DNA from: Apodospora peruviana
Taxonomy: Eukaryota > Ascomycota > Sordariomycetes > Sordariales > Lasiosphaeriaceae
Length of the DNA: 64,000 nt
Reading direction: 5' to 3'
Assembly: GCA_033439685.1 (NCBI GenBank)
Contig: JAUEDM010000006.1
Coordinates: 682,001-746,000 of the forward strand
Both the position numbers and the translations under genes were made by a program. The notes under the pieces were generated by a model. The model did not search any database and was not told where the DNA came from. It saw only the letters and a program-made list of their open reading frames with translations. Position 1 is the first letter of the stretch. Every line of letters starts with the position of its first letter. Positions 43,625 through 55,334 of the stretch are shown here, piece after piece.

Positions 43625-44620
43625 GACTGTCTGACTTTGTTGCTTTCAGGGGATCAAAGTGAAGGTGGGATCTGAAATATTATAGGGCCCTGTCCTGGGC
43701 AACGGAGGTTGAGAATGAAGGAATCTGATTGAGAAGAAATGAAGCAAACGGTTGCGATGAGGGAGATTCCAACACCCAAAGGCTGACGTAAGTTTGTGTG
43801 TGTGTTGTTGTTAGTTATTGCCTGCTTTGGGAATTGATCAAAATGAGAGTTGGAGTCGGAGGAGCTCTTTTGTGTTCCGTTGCGGTTGCGGTCAGCCTTG
43901 TGGGGCACCAGCCCGGGCCAAAAGCTGCAGTGGCGGCGTGGCCACCGGCGACCGGGGTCTTCCGCTCAGTAACCCCTAACCCACTTGCCCGGGCAACTGG
44001 CAGGGGACTCAGCTGTCACAGTGTACCTCCCGATCCGTGCTTTGAGCAATTCCCAAGACACACAGCTTCCGGCACTGAAAGAGGCTCAATTCTGCTCTTG
44101 GCAAGATCTGTTGGTGCGGTATGAAATGACATACAGAAAACGACGTTGAATCATGTGACTGGGTTGAAGTGCATTCATTCAATCTGAGCTGTGCAATCTT
44201 CTCATCTCATCTCACTCTCCTTGTGACGTTCTCGGTCAGATATCCGACGCCCGAAAAATATGTCAGCTAAAATCCAATACTTCTTATTTTTATTTGTGAG
44301 GCACATATACGGAGATGTCTAGGCCAGTCCTCCCTGGGCACGCTTTGAAGCCAAGTTGCGCTTGTCCACATTGGCAACACGATGTCCAAGCACACAACAA
44401 CGTGAACGTCCGGACATAACCCATATGGGGTAACGGTTTCATAATTCCCACAACGGCAATCAATCACAACACACGCCCAACATCGTATAACCCTCGAAGG
44501 AATATCATCTGACCTGAGCCACCATCTTCCCATTTGTGTTTCATTTCGTCCTTCCTATCTATGAATATTTACCTGAAATCTTCAACTACAATTCAGTCAC
44601 CTTGACAATATCTCACAAAA
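43625..44620. other. Upstream region between two divergent genes, no gene seen
   Basis: 996 bp between the RGG-rich protein and the lipocalin-like gene starts. ORFs are short and lack motifs. No TATA box stands out. Confidence 0.5.
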
Positions 44621-45304
44621 ATGGCGACCGACACAGCCTCCACCGTCGACTCAGCAGTGCCATCACCACCTACAACCATATCCCTCCGAATCCCCTCAAA
44701 ATATCTATCTTCATCAGCCACCAACAACAGTAGTTTCACTCCCCCACCGCTCGACTGGCTCTACCGCACCTGGAGCGTAACCCACTCGACCTTATCCATG
44801 TGGCGTTCCAACCGCAACGTGCGCATCACATACAAACCTCTTCCTCCCACATCCTCATCCAGCAACCAAAAGGCACGAATCGACGACTTGGTCGAGTACG
44901 AGTCGCTGTCCGGCAAAGGCGGCGTCAAGTCCGTCGCCGGCATCGACACCATCTCGACCGCAGGCGACAGCAGCGCGTGGGACTGGCGCGGAAAGGGGTT
45001 ACTTTTCTTGATCACGAGCCACTGGGAGATTTTGGGCTGGGGGGAACGGCGACTCCGGAACGGAGAGGAAGTGGAGAGGTGGATGGTGACCTGGTTCGCG
45101 GCGACCACGTTCACGAAAGAGGGGGTGGATATCTACTGCGACCGGAAAGAAGGACCTACTCCAGAAACTGCTGACGCCATCATTGCTTCCCTCCAAAAAC
45201 TGGACGCGAAACCGCTGGCCGAGATGTGTGCGACACATATGCGCGAGGTGGCGATTAGCGAGCCTAACTTTGGCATTGGATGGTTTGAGAATTCTCAGAA
45301 ATGA
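44621..45304 (+). CDS. Conserved fungal lipocalin-like protein of unknown function
   Basis: Single-exon gene of 227 residues. The pattern PPLDWLYRTWSVTHSTLSMW and NRNVRITYKPL, then DDLVEYESL, then WDWRGKGLLFLITSHWEILG and WMVTWFAATTFTKEGVDIYC, with a helical end (IIASLQKLDAKPLAEM), fits a calycin/lipocalin-type beta barrel found as single-domain proteins in many fungi. The early Trp in the first strand and the repeated aromatic strand segments support the fold. No signal peptide is seen, so it is probably cytosolic. The ligand and role are unknown. The 3' end faces that of the LENG1-type gene with 95 bases between stop codons. Confidence 0.7.
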   Translation: MATDTASTVDSAVPSPPTTISLRIPSKYLSSSATNNSSFTPPPLDWLYRTWSVTHSTLSMWRSNRNVRITYKPLPPTSSSSNQKARIDDLVEYESLSGKGGVKSVAGIDTISTAGDSSAWDWRGKGLLFLITSHWEILGWGERRLRNGEEVERWMVTWFAATTFTKEGVDIYCDRKEGPTPETADAIIASLQKLDAKPLAEMCATHMREVAISEPNFGIGWFENSQK

Positions 45305-45399
45305 AACAAGTAATTTGGGTATCAAAATAAAATCATGCGCCTATTCGAATCTGCCATCGCCTCATGGAAACCTCAACAGCGCCCTTGTTCATCACGTTC

Positions 45400-46590
45400 T
45401 CAATGTTGCCTTTTGTCTCTGTGTCGATCATCATCAGATCTCCGGTGTCGGTCATGGTTATGATGATGACGACGATGCGGCTCCTCATCCCGATGTGACC
45501 GTTTATCATGTTGTCCATCACTGTCCCTTGACCGGTGGTGTTCCCTAGGTTCAGAGCGGTATTCCCGCCCGACTTTCGATCTAGAATGCCTGCTATCACG
45601 GAGAGACTCCTCCCCGCGGGAATCTTTTTGACCGCCCTCCCGCTCATCCTCTTCCCGACGTCTCCGCCGCTTTTCCCTCCGGTGCTCTTCGTTCCTCAAA
45701 GCCCTGAGCGCTTGCTCGCGCTCCTCAGCCTCCCGCTTCCGCTCCTTGCCCAACTCACGCACCTTGGCCGCGGCGCTCTTCATCATCGCAAGCGGGTCAC
45801 TAGCATTCAGCCTCGCCGCCTCGCGAACCTTCCTTCCGGGATCGTCCCTCCCAAAAACATTCTTGGAGGGCACCAGCGTAGCAGCTGGAGCGTCGCCGTC
45901 TGGTGCGGCGTACCACGGCCCCCCGTCGGTCAGGCCCAGCCCATCCTTGCCTGCCGCGTTGACGAGGCGCATCTGGTACTGGTCCTCAAACTCGCGCTTC
46001 TTCCTGGCCGCCTCCCGTTCGGCCTCCTCGTTCTTCTCAATCCCCTGCTGCCGGGGATTCTGTGTCTTTTCCTCGGCTGGGCCGAACAGCGAAATATGTC
46101 CGGCACCATCAATCAGCAATACCGATGTCGTCGTGCCTGGAGCCGCAAGCTCGCGCGCTACACGATCACCCGCCTCTGCACGCTCACGGGCAACGCGCAT
46201 CTCGTAGTCGGTATCATCCTCGCCTGCGCGTTTCCGTTTGCGTCGTCCATGGTCATCTGCTGCGCCTAGTATCTCGCGATCGCGCCGCGCACCAGCCGCT
46301 GTTTTTTCTCGGTCCGCTTCCCTTCGTTTCTCATCTTCTCGCTCATCGGGCAGAGGAGGCAGTGTTTCGCCGCGGAGGATGGCTAGGCGGCGTTCGGCGT
46401 CAGCTTCCTGCATGCGCTGCTCCTCGGCTTCCTCACGGGCGCGGGCGGCTGCCTCGTCGCGCTGCACGCGGGCGATGTTGTCGGTGTTGTAGACGTTCCA
46501 TGATTTCTTGCCGAGGAGGTGGCTGGGTGTGGATGTCAGTTATAGTTACAAATCAGAAAGAAGAGACGAATGTGGAACTTACAGAGGCAT
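45400..46590 (-). CDS. LENG1-type protein with CIR N-terminal domain
   Basis: Two exons on the minus strand: a tiny first coding exon 46590-46583 (ATGCCTCT) and 46522-45400, encoding 376 residues. The spliced N terminus MPLHLLGKKSWNVYNTDNIA and RVQRDEAAARAREEAEEQRM is the CIR N-terminal domain typical of LENG1 and related splicing-associated proteins, and would be lost without the 8-nt exon. A long Arg/Glu/Lys charged helix follows, with the internal motif GGPWYAAPDG and DDPGRKVREAARLNASDPL. The C-terminal 90 residues are Arg/His/Asp/Ser-rich (HRRHHHNHDRHRRSDDDRHR), like an RS-type nuclear tail. The role is probably in or near pre-mRNA splicing, by analogy only. Confidence 0.8.
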
Positions 46591-47245
46591 TATTGTTTGG
46601 TATATCCGAGAGAGTTAGAAGAAAAGGGCTGCAGGAACCTTGATGAACTCGAAACAGCAAGTCAAGAGACAAACTGGGTGGGGTGCCAGCAACTGCTTAT
46701 CGATAAAAACTGACAGCAAGTGGGGCTTGGCGGCTTCGGGTTGTACAAGAATAGTGCTTTCTAGTGGAGAAAGTGTGGAAGTAGAAGCCGGGTTTATTGT
46801 AGGATTTGAGCTGGAACAGTCGGGCCATCTTGGTGCACAGCTGAAACACCGCACCGGCCTTCTTGCGCTGACCACGACGCAATACCTACACCAAGCGAGG
46901 AAGGAACCTGTGATCTGTGGGTTTATGGATCGTCTCTGTGCTTGACTAATAAAGGTGCGTCAAAGGCGTATATTCTTCAAGATTTGAAGGGAGCTGGATT
47001 CGTCGATCTGTTGGTCACAAAGGCCAGGTCGCAGCTCATACGGATACTGTAGATCTGAATCTCCATATACCAACAAGCATTCCATCTGATCAACGTTGAT
47101 TGACCTTGTTGGCAACACGCAGGCACCGCACAACATCGACTCACCACTCGATCTGCCACGTATCCTCCGAGCGAGTTACCTACATAATATATTCTATACA
47201 TTTTTCGTTCCTTGATTCTACCCTTTCTCTCCCTAGCAACCTACC
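46591..47245. promoter_or_regulatory. Divergent upstream region of the LENG1-type gene and SEC18
   Basis: 655 bp between divergent start codons. No gene or clear TATA element was seen. Confidence 0.45.
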
Positions 47246-49956
47246 ATGGATCAGCGCAATCCCGCTTACGGCAGAGCGCCGGCCCCTCGGGGCCCCGGTC
47301 TCCCAGGCCGTCCGACTCAAAGAATGACAAACGACGGCTCCGGCATGGCCCCGCCACCCGGAAACTACCCATCTCCTGGACGACCCGTCAGTCGGTCTAC
47401 CCCCGGCGGAGGATACGGTCAGGAAGACAAGAGCTATGGCGGAGGATACGGCGGCGGAGGGTACGGTGGCGCGCAAGACGCATCTTATCCGCCCCAACAA
47501 CAGCGCGCCATGAGGTTAAGATTGGCCAAGGTGGCTCCTCAACTGCAGAGCCAGTACATCTACGGAAATCTGTCAGTGCCGCCCTTTGCACTACACACCA
47601 TTGCGACGAACCATTGCTGACACTACATTCTAGGTCCGCTGTATCTCCAAACGACTTCCAGAGCCGCGATGGCAACGATATATACATCCGCCTGAGCGGT
47701 CCGGAGGGCGGTGAGTACGTGGTTACGGCGCGGCCTACGAATGGGTTCCCGGATGGCCACATCAGCTTGTCTGACCCCCAGCGAACCTGGTCCAAGATCG
47801 GCCAGATGGACGAAGTGAGGGCAGAGGTTTACGATCCGTTCGCCTACGGAGGCGAAGTCTACATAAGTTCTCTGGACGTCGAGATCGGATTCGCATCCAA
47901 GAACAAGATCGTCGACACCGTCTACGACCCGGACGAGGTCGCCCAGATTTTCACCAAGACTTACACCAACCAGATCTTCTCGCCTGGTCAGCGACTGATT
48001 ATGGACATCCGGAATATCCCGATAGCTGTCATGGTCAGGACTGTGACCTTGAGCGATCTGTCGATCCAGGCCGGCGCAGCACCGCCCCAGCCGCGTGTAG
48101 ACTCTGGTGCGCGTGGCATTCTCATGACCACGTCATCAGTAGGCATCTACAAGGACGCCAAGTCGGAGATCAAGATAAAGGCAACGGCCAAGCGAGCCGC
48201 GGCCAATGCCATCATCAGCCCAGACTTCAAGTTTGAAGACATGGGCATCGGAGGCCTGGACACTGAGTTTTCCACCATCTTTCGCCGTGCGTTCGCCTCC
48301 CGCATCTTCCCACCCGATCTCATCGAGAAGCTCGGCATCATGCACGTCAAGGGCATGTTGCTCTACGGGCCGCCCGGAACCGGAAAAACGCTTATTGCCC
48401 GGCAGATCGGCAAGATGCTCAACGCCAGAGAGCCCAAGGTCATCAACGGCCCCGAGGTCCTGAACAAGTACGTTGGACAAAGTGAGGAGAACATCCGAAA
48501 GCTCTTCGCGGACGCGGAGAAGGAGTACAAGGAAAAGGGCGACGAGTCTGGCCTTCATATCATCATCTTCGACGAGCTGGACGCGGTATGCAAGCAGAGA
48601 GGTTCCGGCGCTGGTGGCGGCACAGGCGTCGGCGACAGCGTGGTCAACCAGCTGCTCTCGAAGCTGGATGGTGTTGACCAGCTAAACAATATTTTGCTCA
48701 TCGGAATGACGAACAGAAAGGACATGATTGATGATGCCCTGTTGCGGCCTGGTCGTCTTGAGGTGCAGATTGAGATCTCTCTGCCCGACGAGCCTGGGCG
48801 GGCCCAGATTCTCAAAATCCACACCTCCAAGATGCAGCAGAACGAGGTGATGGAGGATGATGTTGACCTCGAAAAGCTCGCCACCCTGACAAAGAACTTC
48901 TCGGGTGCCGAGCTGAGCGGTCTGGTCAAGTCGGCTACTTCGTATGCCTTCTCGCGGCACATCAAGGTCGGCACGATGGCGGGTGTGAGTGAGGATGTGG
49001 CCGGCATGAAGGTCAATATGCAAGACTTCGTCAACGCTCTCAGTGAAGTCAAAGCGGCCTTTGGCGCCGACGACGCAGAGCTGGAGGAAGCGTTTCCGTA
49101 CGGCATCTTTGACTATTCTCAGAGTATCGACAATATTCTTAGGGATGGCATGTTGTATGTTGAGAACGTGAGACAGCAGGACAGGCTAAGGCACATGTCG
49201 GTGCTTCTTTATGGGCCCGCAGGAAGTGGCAAGACGGCTCTCGCGGCACAAATTGTGAGCTTATATTTTCTTGTGTCTCTTGGCTCCTCCTTTCTAATCA
49301 AGTTTGAAAACCACAGGCCAAAGAATCGAATTACCCGTTTATCAAGCTGATCACGCCCGCGTCCTTGGTTGGCTTCCGGGACGACTCGGCAAAGAAGGAC
49401 TACTTGCACAAGATCTTTACCGATGCGTACAAGAGTCCGCTGAGCCTGCTCATTATTGGTATGAATGATTATTTCTCACTAAATACTCACCATAAGCTAA
49501 TTTTGTGTCATAGATAACATTGAGCGCATAATCGAATGGAACCCTGTCGGCCCGCGTCTGTCGAACAATATCCTACAAGCGCTAGTTACCCTCCTCCAGA
49601 CGCCGCCGCCAAAGGGTCACAGATTGCTCGTGCTGGCGACCACGTCGCAGCACTACACGATGCAGCAGCTGGGCATCGACGTGGCGTTCGACCGCCAGAT
49701 TGCGGTTCCTGCGGTGAAAGATGTTCGCGAGCTGGGAATCGTTTTGGACAAATTGGGCGCGTTTGAGGGCCGCCGCGATGTTTTGCAGCGCGCGCTCGAG
49801 GCTGTGCGCGAGTATTCTGGGAGAGATATGGATGTCGGCGTTGGTGTCAAGATGATTCTGACTACTGCGGAAAGCGCGCGGTTTAGTCAGGATCCGGCGG
49901 ACTGGTTTGGGCAGCAGATGGCGGCGCAGATTGCGGTGCATAATGCGGGCAAGTAA
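47246..49956 (+). CDS. SEC18: Sec18/NSF, AAA ATPase of vesicle fusion
   Basis: Four exons, 47246-47571, 47634-49254, 49317-49458 and 49514-49956, encode 843 residues. Sec18 disassembles SNARE complexes with the adaptor Sec17 after membrane fusion in all secretory and vacuolar steps. A Gly/Pro/Tyr-rich leader of about 85 residues precedes the N domain (VSPNDFQSRDGNDIYIRL through MDIRNIPIAVMV). D1 follows, with Walker A GPPGTGKT near residue 354, Walker B IIIFDELDA near 418 and the second region of homology NRKDMIDDALLRPGRLE. D2 has GPAGSGKT near 635 and LLIIDNIERIIEW. The central hinge includes FGADDAELEEAFPYGIFDY. Length is slightly above yeast Sec18 because of the leader. AATAAA lies about 110 bases after the stop. 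Confidence 0.95.
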
Positions 49957-50316
49957 ATAGACAGTCGATCCATGGTGTTGTGGGATAGAACCGATGAGCA
50001 TTTAGGTCTAGTTGGGTTAAAAGAGGGTGTGGTGGTTAGCAGGCCGTCATTTATGTTTTTGCAAAAAATAAAGAAGCTTCATGTGTGATTTAAATTCGGT
50101 CATCTCGTGTTAAATTTGGAGTTGGAAGCGACTTCCCTACTCCAAGAGGTGGAAGATACAAGCGATGAAGTTTAAATACCTAGGTAGGTAGGTAACGACG
50201 TGCTTGGAAAGGGATTGTTTGGTAGGTAAGGTATATCTTCTGTGGTTGTTCAAGTGGTAGTAGTTGAATATAACTTGAAAAGTTACATTCGGACTATTGT
50301 CAGCGAATAAGCGAGC
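49957..50316. other. SEC18 3' region and tRNA upstream flank
   Basis: Contains AATAAA at 50067 and an exact TACCTAGGTA at 50177 followed by GGTAGGTA. No coding region. Confidence 0.6.
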
Positions 50317-50388
50317 GCGCCAATGGTCTAGTGGCTATGATTTAACCTTCCCAAGGTTAAGAGGGGGGTTCGATTCCCCCTTGGCGCA
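50317..50388 (+). tRNA. tRNA-Gly(CCC)
   Basis: A complete 72-nt cloverleaf without an intron. The acceptor stem GCGCCAA (50317-50323) pairs with TTGGCGC (50381-50387), with A as discriminator. The anticodon arm TAACC-TTCCCAA-GGTTA gives anticodon CCC for Gly codon GGG. The T arm is GGGGG-TTCGATT-CCCCC. A run of T (50391 onward, CTTTTT) can end RNA polymerase III transcription. CCA is not encoded, as usual in eukaryotes. Confidence 0.96.
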
Positions 50389-51833
50389 TATCTTTTTATT
50401 ATTCGTTTAGAAACTCTGCTTTTTGCCCTTTTTCACAGGGCAACTTTGGTAACTGTGTGTATTTGTTTTGTTTTTCATGTGGTGAAGAGCATGATTGCTG
50501 TGCTCTCGGCTGTACGCTCACGTTAAGGGTACGGAAAGTTTGAGAATTGGTACTTGGATCATTCCAAATCTTTTTAAACTCTAGACGTATAGAGAGAGGT
50601 CGACAAGAGTACTGTTTTCCTTCGTCCGGGTTCTGTTTGTGAACCCGTCTGTTGTCGTCCCTTTCTTTGCTGTGATAGCAAGACGTCCGTCATACAAGAA
50701 GTACGAAACTGTTTTTACTCGAGATGCATATATGTATAGGGAGCTAGTCAAGCATATTGGTTACCTGTCTGCCTAGGTAGCTAGATGGGTAGTTATATTT
50801 TGCTCACAATTCATTTCAGACGTCTTGATCTCCCTGACTCGGTATGTTGTCTTGGTTGTTACCATTTTTTACTTGGACGCGATATTGAGCAATCGTCTTA
50901 CCATTACATGTAAGCTATGCACTGGGAAAGGAGTAAGAGATTGCTGACTAGACAGTTTTGGGTATATACGTGGTTGTTTAGTTTTTATATTCATTGCTCA
51001 GAGTTGATAACTTAGACATGCCGGATACAGGAATAGCATGCTCATGTAGAAGGAGAATAGATACTAGGGAGAATTTGATTGTGCGACGCAGGTTGTGGAA
51101 CTGTAACCTTGACATATGGGTGGTTTTTACGTCTCTTGTTTTGATTCCCTTTGGTCTGCTCTGCTCTACTCGGGCTTTCTCACAGAAAGGCACGAGAAGG
51201 CCCAGCCACAAATATATATGTATATTTGCTGGTCTTGACAACTTAATCCTGTGAAGGAACTAGGATCACAGGAGATCTTTCGAGTCAACTCAAAGTCCGA
51301 GGTGATAACCCCCGTCTACATAAACCTAGCGTTGCACAGTCGGTAGATGGATGGGGTGGGCTTTGGTATTCAGAGTCATGAAGGTTGCTCGATTCTGTGA
51401 TGAATCGTGCTCTCTGTATCGTTAAGAGATAAGAGACTTGCTAGGGAAAAGATTTACTTGCTTCAGAAAGTGGCATCTAGCTTTCCTAGCAAACTGCCGC
51501 ATATGGATGAAAAATGATGATAGTTCACTTAAGGATCTCTGGCATAAGAGTCATGTATATTATACCAACCTTCAAGGACATAAAAATATTCTCTTGATGG
51601 TTACCGCCTATCTCCCCTCTATACACGGCACGAATTAACAGTATTTTCCATCTTCTATTCCAATTTCTGTTCGTCTTACCATAAAGGGTACTCATGTCAC
51701 CATGTAGACACTTTCGGAAGTGGACGACGGTCTTCACCGACGGACAACGGCACAACAGAATGTTCACATACTTCTCTCCAAGAACAAGTCGACGCCATAG
51801 GCCCTTCCTTTAAGAAGCCTGATATCGACTTCT
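50389..51833. other. Intergenic, no gene seen
   Basis: AT-rich. Short ORFs only, of which none longer than 90 codons has a motif. A CCTAGGTA relative lies at 50772. Confidence 0.55.
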
Positions 51834-51858
51834 CCCACGGTATAAAATCATGCGTGGG
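51834..51858. promoter_or_regulatory. TATA box inside a 6-bp inverted repeat
   Basis: CCCACG (51834-51839) and CGTGGG (51853-51858) flank a spacer containing TATAAAA (51841-51847). It lies about 150 bases upstream of the hairpin-dense tract, and no protein gene follows. Confidence 0.4.
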
Positions 51859-51993
51859 GTGAAACTCATGAGATTTTGAGGTGTGGTGACTGACATTCGT
51901 TGCTCGTGTTTGATTGTCAAAAACACAACATCACCACCACCCCATTTTGTTTGTTTCGAGAAAAGACTAGACTTACACATCTTTGTCGATTTT

Positions 51994-52220
51994 CGCGGTA
52001 GCCGCGCTTGACGTCCTATTCTCAGAGCAACGCGCGAAGCTTACCATTTTATATAGTAGGGGGTTTCCGCGTAAGCCTAAACCTCCTTTCCCGAGAGGGA
52101 GATAAAGGAATTGATCGTCAGGGGTTCAACAGGCAAGGCCCCGTAGAGAGGTGTAGCTTGCCAAGCGCAGACAAGCACACAAGAGGCTTTAGATCTGTAC
52201 CAAGCCTCACCGCAAGGCGG
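51994..52220 (+). ncRNA. Candidate structured RNA (hairpin-dense tract)
   Basis: Six or seven successive stem-loops can be drawn on one strand: CGCGG/CCGCG (51994-52006), GCTTAC/GTAAGC (52039-52076), TCCTTT plus CCC/GGG plus AAAGGA (52084-52109), GGGGTT/GGCCCC (52121-52142), GTGTAGCTTG/CAAGCACAC with one bulge (52151-52180), GAGGCTT/AAGCCTC (52183-52208) and CCGC/GCGG (52210-52220). The two stems at 52151-52208 are the best. It does not match tRNA, snRNA, SRP, RNase P/MRP or group I intron signatures that I know. A 73-codon ORF in the same tract looks unremarkable. Chance pairing cannot be ruled out without comparative data, and the coding strand is a guess. Confidence 0.25.
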
Positions 52221-55200
52221 CTCGATTGACAAGATGGTTGTGGTGTGTGGAACTCTGGGATATGGAGCATAGGTGTCTTGTATGCATGATAGATACCAAG
52301 TCAGCTAGCTAGCTAGTCCGTTGAAGTCCAGTGACGACTTATCTCGAAAGCAATCTGGTGCTCATGGTTTTGTACGTGGACTGACTGACTGGATACCGGG
52401 AGAGAAAAAAAGAAAAGAAAAGATATGCGGTTAGGCTCTTCTGAAAGTGACGACAACGCGATACAAAATTACCTCCCAGAGAAGATACGCCACCGGTATC
52501 TGATGAACTCCACGATAGGTTGACGATCAAGCCCGAAAGGGCTGTCGATCTCGACACTAGCGGACGACGGACAATTGAGGCTCTCCACCAAATAGGGTGC
52601 TTGGTGGTTGATATCAGCACTAACTCGCGCCCCATCACCAACAGACACGCGACAGGCATGGCAATGACCACAGCTAATCTACACTACCGCACGAATAACA
52701 CCCGTAATCGAAGATCAATCGCGTGCGAATCATCACTCAGATTAATGAATCGGATTGGCCCGAGGAGCGGATCTCGGGTGCGCGGCACCAGGAACTCCTC
52801 CCCGGATTGCCAATCAGTCGGTCGGTCGGCCATCTCCAACGGCGCTAGTACTCAATCCCCGGACCGAAGTCAACTGAAGCCATCGTGGGGTTATTTTTGA
52901 AGTGTACAGATTCAAGTCCTCACATGACATGACCACTGGCAGGCGGCGGCATGGTCACGGACAGGGTTCCACGAAACTCCACAATCCATCGCGGCAAATG
53001 TGCAAATGGTTGTTGGTTGGATGGCAGTGATCCAACCGTGCGGTGCGTTTGTAGCGTGAACGAGACGCTGGGCAGCGCGAGCGAGCCTCGAGGCGGTGTG
53101 ACTTTGACTGTGGAACTTTGAGCACTTGGTGGTTGTGCTCGAGCTGACCGAAACAACGGGATGAGCTCTGATCCCAATTGGAGATAGTGGAAGCGGGGTG
53201 AACTGTTAACTGCCCGCCCTGGCGGGTTCTTGGGTTGGGTCTGAAATCCGGTCCCGAAGAAGCTTGAAGGAGTGAGGGGTAGCTCGACCGACCACATCGG
53301 TGGCCGGTATTGATGGCTTCCTGTCAAGATACCGGTAGGTAGTGCAATAGTAGATGGCCGTTATGGGTGTGGGAGAACCATCCATTCGGAGGGCATGAAG
53401 GAAGGATTCGTTCCACGAGTGTTCTGCGTGTCCATTCTGGTGAACAGCCATGCCTCGAGCCGAGTGCCACGCTTATAGTGAGGTTCTGAAAGTCTAAATG
53501 GACTCGGACGTCATTGTCTGCTGATTCTTGGTCGGCCGTCGAGTTGCGCAACCGCCGGCATTGCACTGCAGTGGCATTGTCGTTCAAAGGTTAATCTCGA
53601 GTTGCAGCAGATTTGCTGCTCATGCTGTGGGTATACGTCAGGCCCTGTCACACGCCGTATGCATCACAATCAGCAGGCCATTTGCACGGCCGTGATTGGA
53701 TGTAAAAGACAACCGGGCAGCTGCGAGATGGTGTTTCTCGCAGCATCGACATCCCAACAGTGAATGCACGCTCACTGATCAATCTGACTGAGCTTCGCCT
53801 TTGGGAATTGACTTGAAGAGTTGTGAAGGTGAATGCAACTCACCATCCATCTGGGAAATGAGCATGATGTCAAGGATGATCCGTGGTACCCATCCCAGCC
53901 TCCTGGCGCCGGCTGCTGTCCCATTCGCGGCGTGCTCGGCGGGGCTCTTTGGGTTTCGCGTACCCAGCACTGGAGCATATGTGTAGGAAAGCAGACTTAT
54001 GATGATGATGCTAAAAGCTTCTTCTGTTCTAAACGTCGCGGCCATTGAGATACTCGTCTCGACAAACTGCGAGGCACGTAATGACGTTGGTTTGCGTGAC
54101 AATCGCTACACGGAACCGGTCCTTCGAGGACTCTTCTCTGGGCGTCTGCGGCTCACGGTCGACTTCTGTCTGCGCGGTGCTGGAGGAGACGCATATGATT
54201 GCACCGGGGCCCCTTGCTGAGCAGAGCTGGGGTAGATTTCTGTCGAACCGTGCGAGCGGTATACCCCAAATCTGGTACTGATTCGATGGCGCCGTCCTCG
54301 TGCGTCAGGCGCTGCATATTCTGTAGAAAGGAAACTTGATACAGCTTCTCGTTCTCGTCACTGTTGCGGCACCGATTGGCCTCAGCGACTGGCAAAAGGG
54401 CTGCCTGTCTTCCCGGATTTTCCCTCTGGTGTCAACCTAAACCGCGTGGAGGGCACGGCAGGAAAGATGGTGGATGGGAAAGACAGACCAACAACCAGGG
54501 GACCGTCCCGTCTTTCGCCAAGAGCGAGAAGTGACCAGGGAAGGAGGGCAGCAGGCGGCCAGGCGAACCAGCCACAGCAAATTAGCACCTGGGTCCTACC
54601 CATCCCCAGCCCTGCACTTGCAACCTTGAACCTTCTTGGGTTCCCAAGTCCACAGAGTGGGAAAGAAAAGGCACCCGACGTCTTTGATCGCTTGTCGCGT
54701 GCAAGAGAGAGGGAACGGCCCACTGCAAATTTCCCAGTCCAATCGTCCAATGGACTGTTGATCACCCCTCTGGTGCCTTGAATGCATCTAGGTTACTCCT
54801 TGCTACCTTGACGTTGCTTGAATTGACTCTTGGTTCCTCGGATGTTGTAGTTTCCAGTAACTATCGCCGTCGACAACAACTCTTAGGTTGTTGTCTCTGG
54901 CAATAAGAAAGAGAGGCACAGATATAAACGTGTTTGCGTTATCATCCGATTCTTTATGGCGCCACGCAATAGCCGTATGTGACCCTTCTTTTTTCCTGTA
55001 CCCCCGTCCCCGTCACGTCGCAATCGATTGTTTGCCCGGTTGCTCAATCCGCCGTCTTTCCTTCCCTCATATTGCGATTGTGCAGCCCGGAACAATAAGC
55101 AATCACTGAAGCGGCCAGCCAGGCACTCGCACTTGCATCGTTGACGTGACCTTGAATATTCTTTCTTTATTTTTCCTTCACTTGAGTGAAAAGTCGCCAA

Positions 55201-55248
55201 AACAAAGCAAGCGCCAACCGCGAAAGACGTCCCGTGTTAACTCTTCCC
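52221..55248. other. Gene-poor 3-kb stretch, upstream of LTE1 at its right end
   Basis: ORFs up to 136 codons overlap on opposite strands and carry no motif. The last few hundred bases are the LTE1 promoter and leader, C/T-rich without a clear TATA box. Confidence 0.5.
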
Positions 55249-55308
55249 ATGTCTTCAATCGCAGACGTCTTCGTCGCCACCCGCAGCAGCCATTGCTCTG
55301 CAAGATAG
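55249..55308 (+). promoter_or_regulatory. uORF upstream of LTE1
   Basis: A 19-codon ORF starting MSSIADVFVATRSSH ends at TAG 55306-55308, 26 bases before the LTE1 ATG at 55335. If it is in the transcript it may lower LTE1 translation. The transcription start is not known. Confidence 0.4.
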
Positions 55309-55334
55309 TTCGTTAACGAACCGGAGTCCTCGAA

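Noticed and set aside
51994..52220. RNase P, RNase MRP, SRP RNA, U3 or group I intron at the hairpin tract
   Set aside because: None of the conserved core sequences of these RNAs that I know could be found, so the tract is left unnamed.
54382..54781. 127- and 111-codon ORFs on opposite strands
   Set aside because: Mutually overlapping, no motif. They lie in the LTE1 upstream region.
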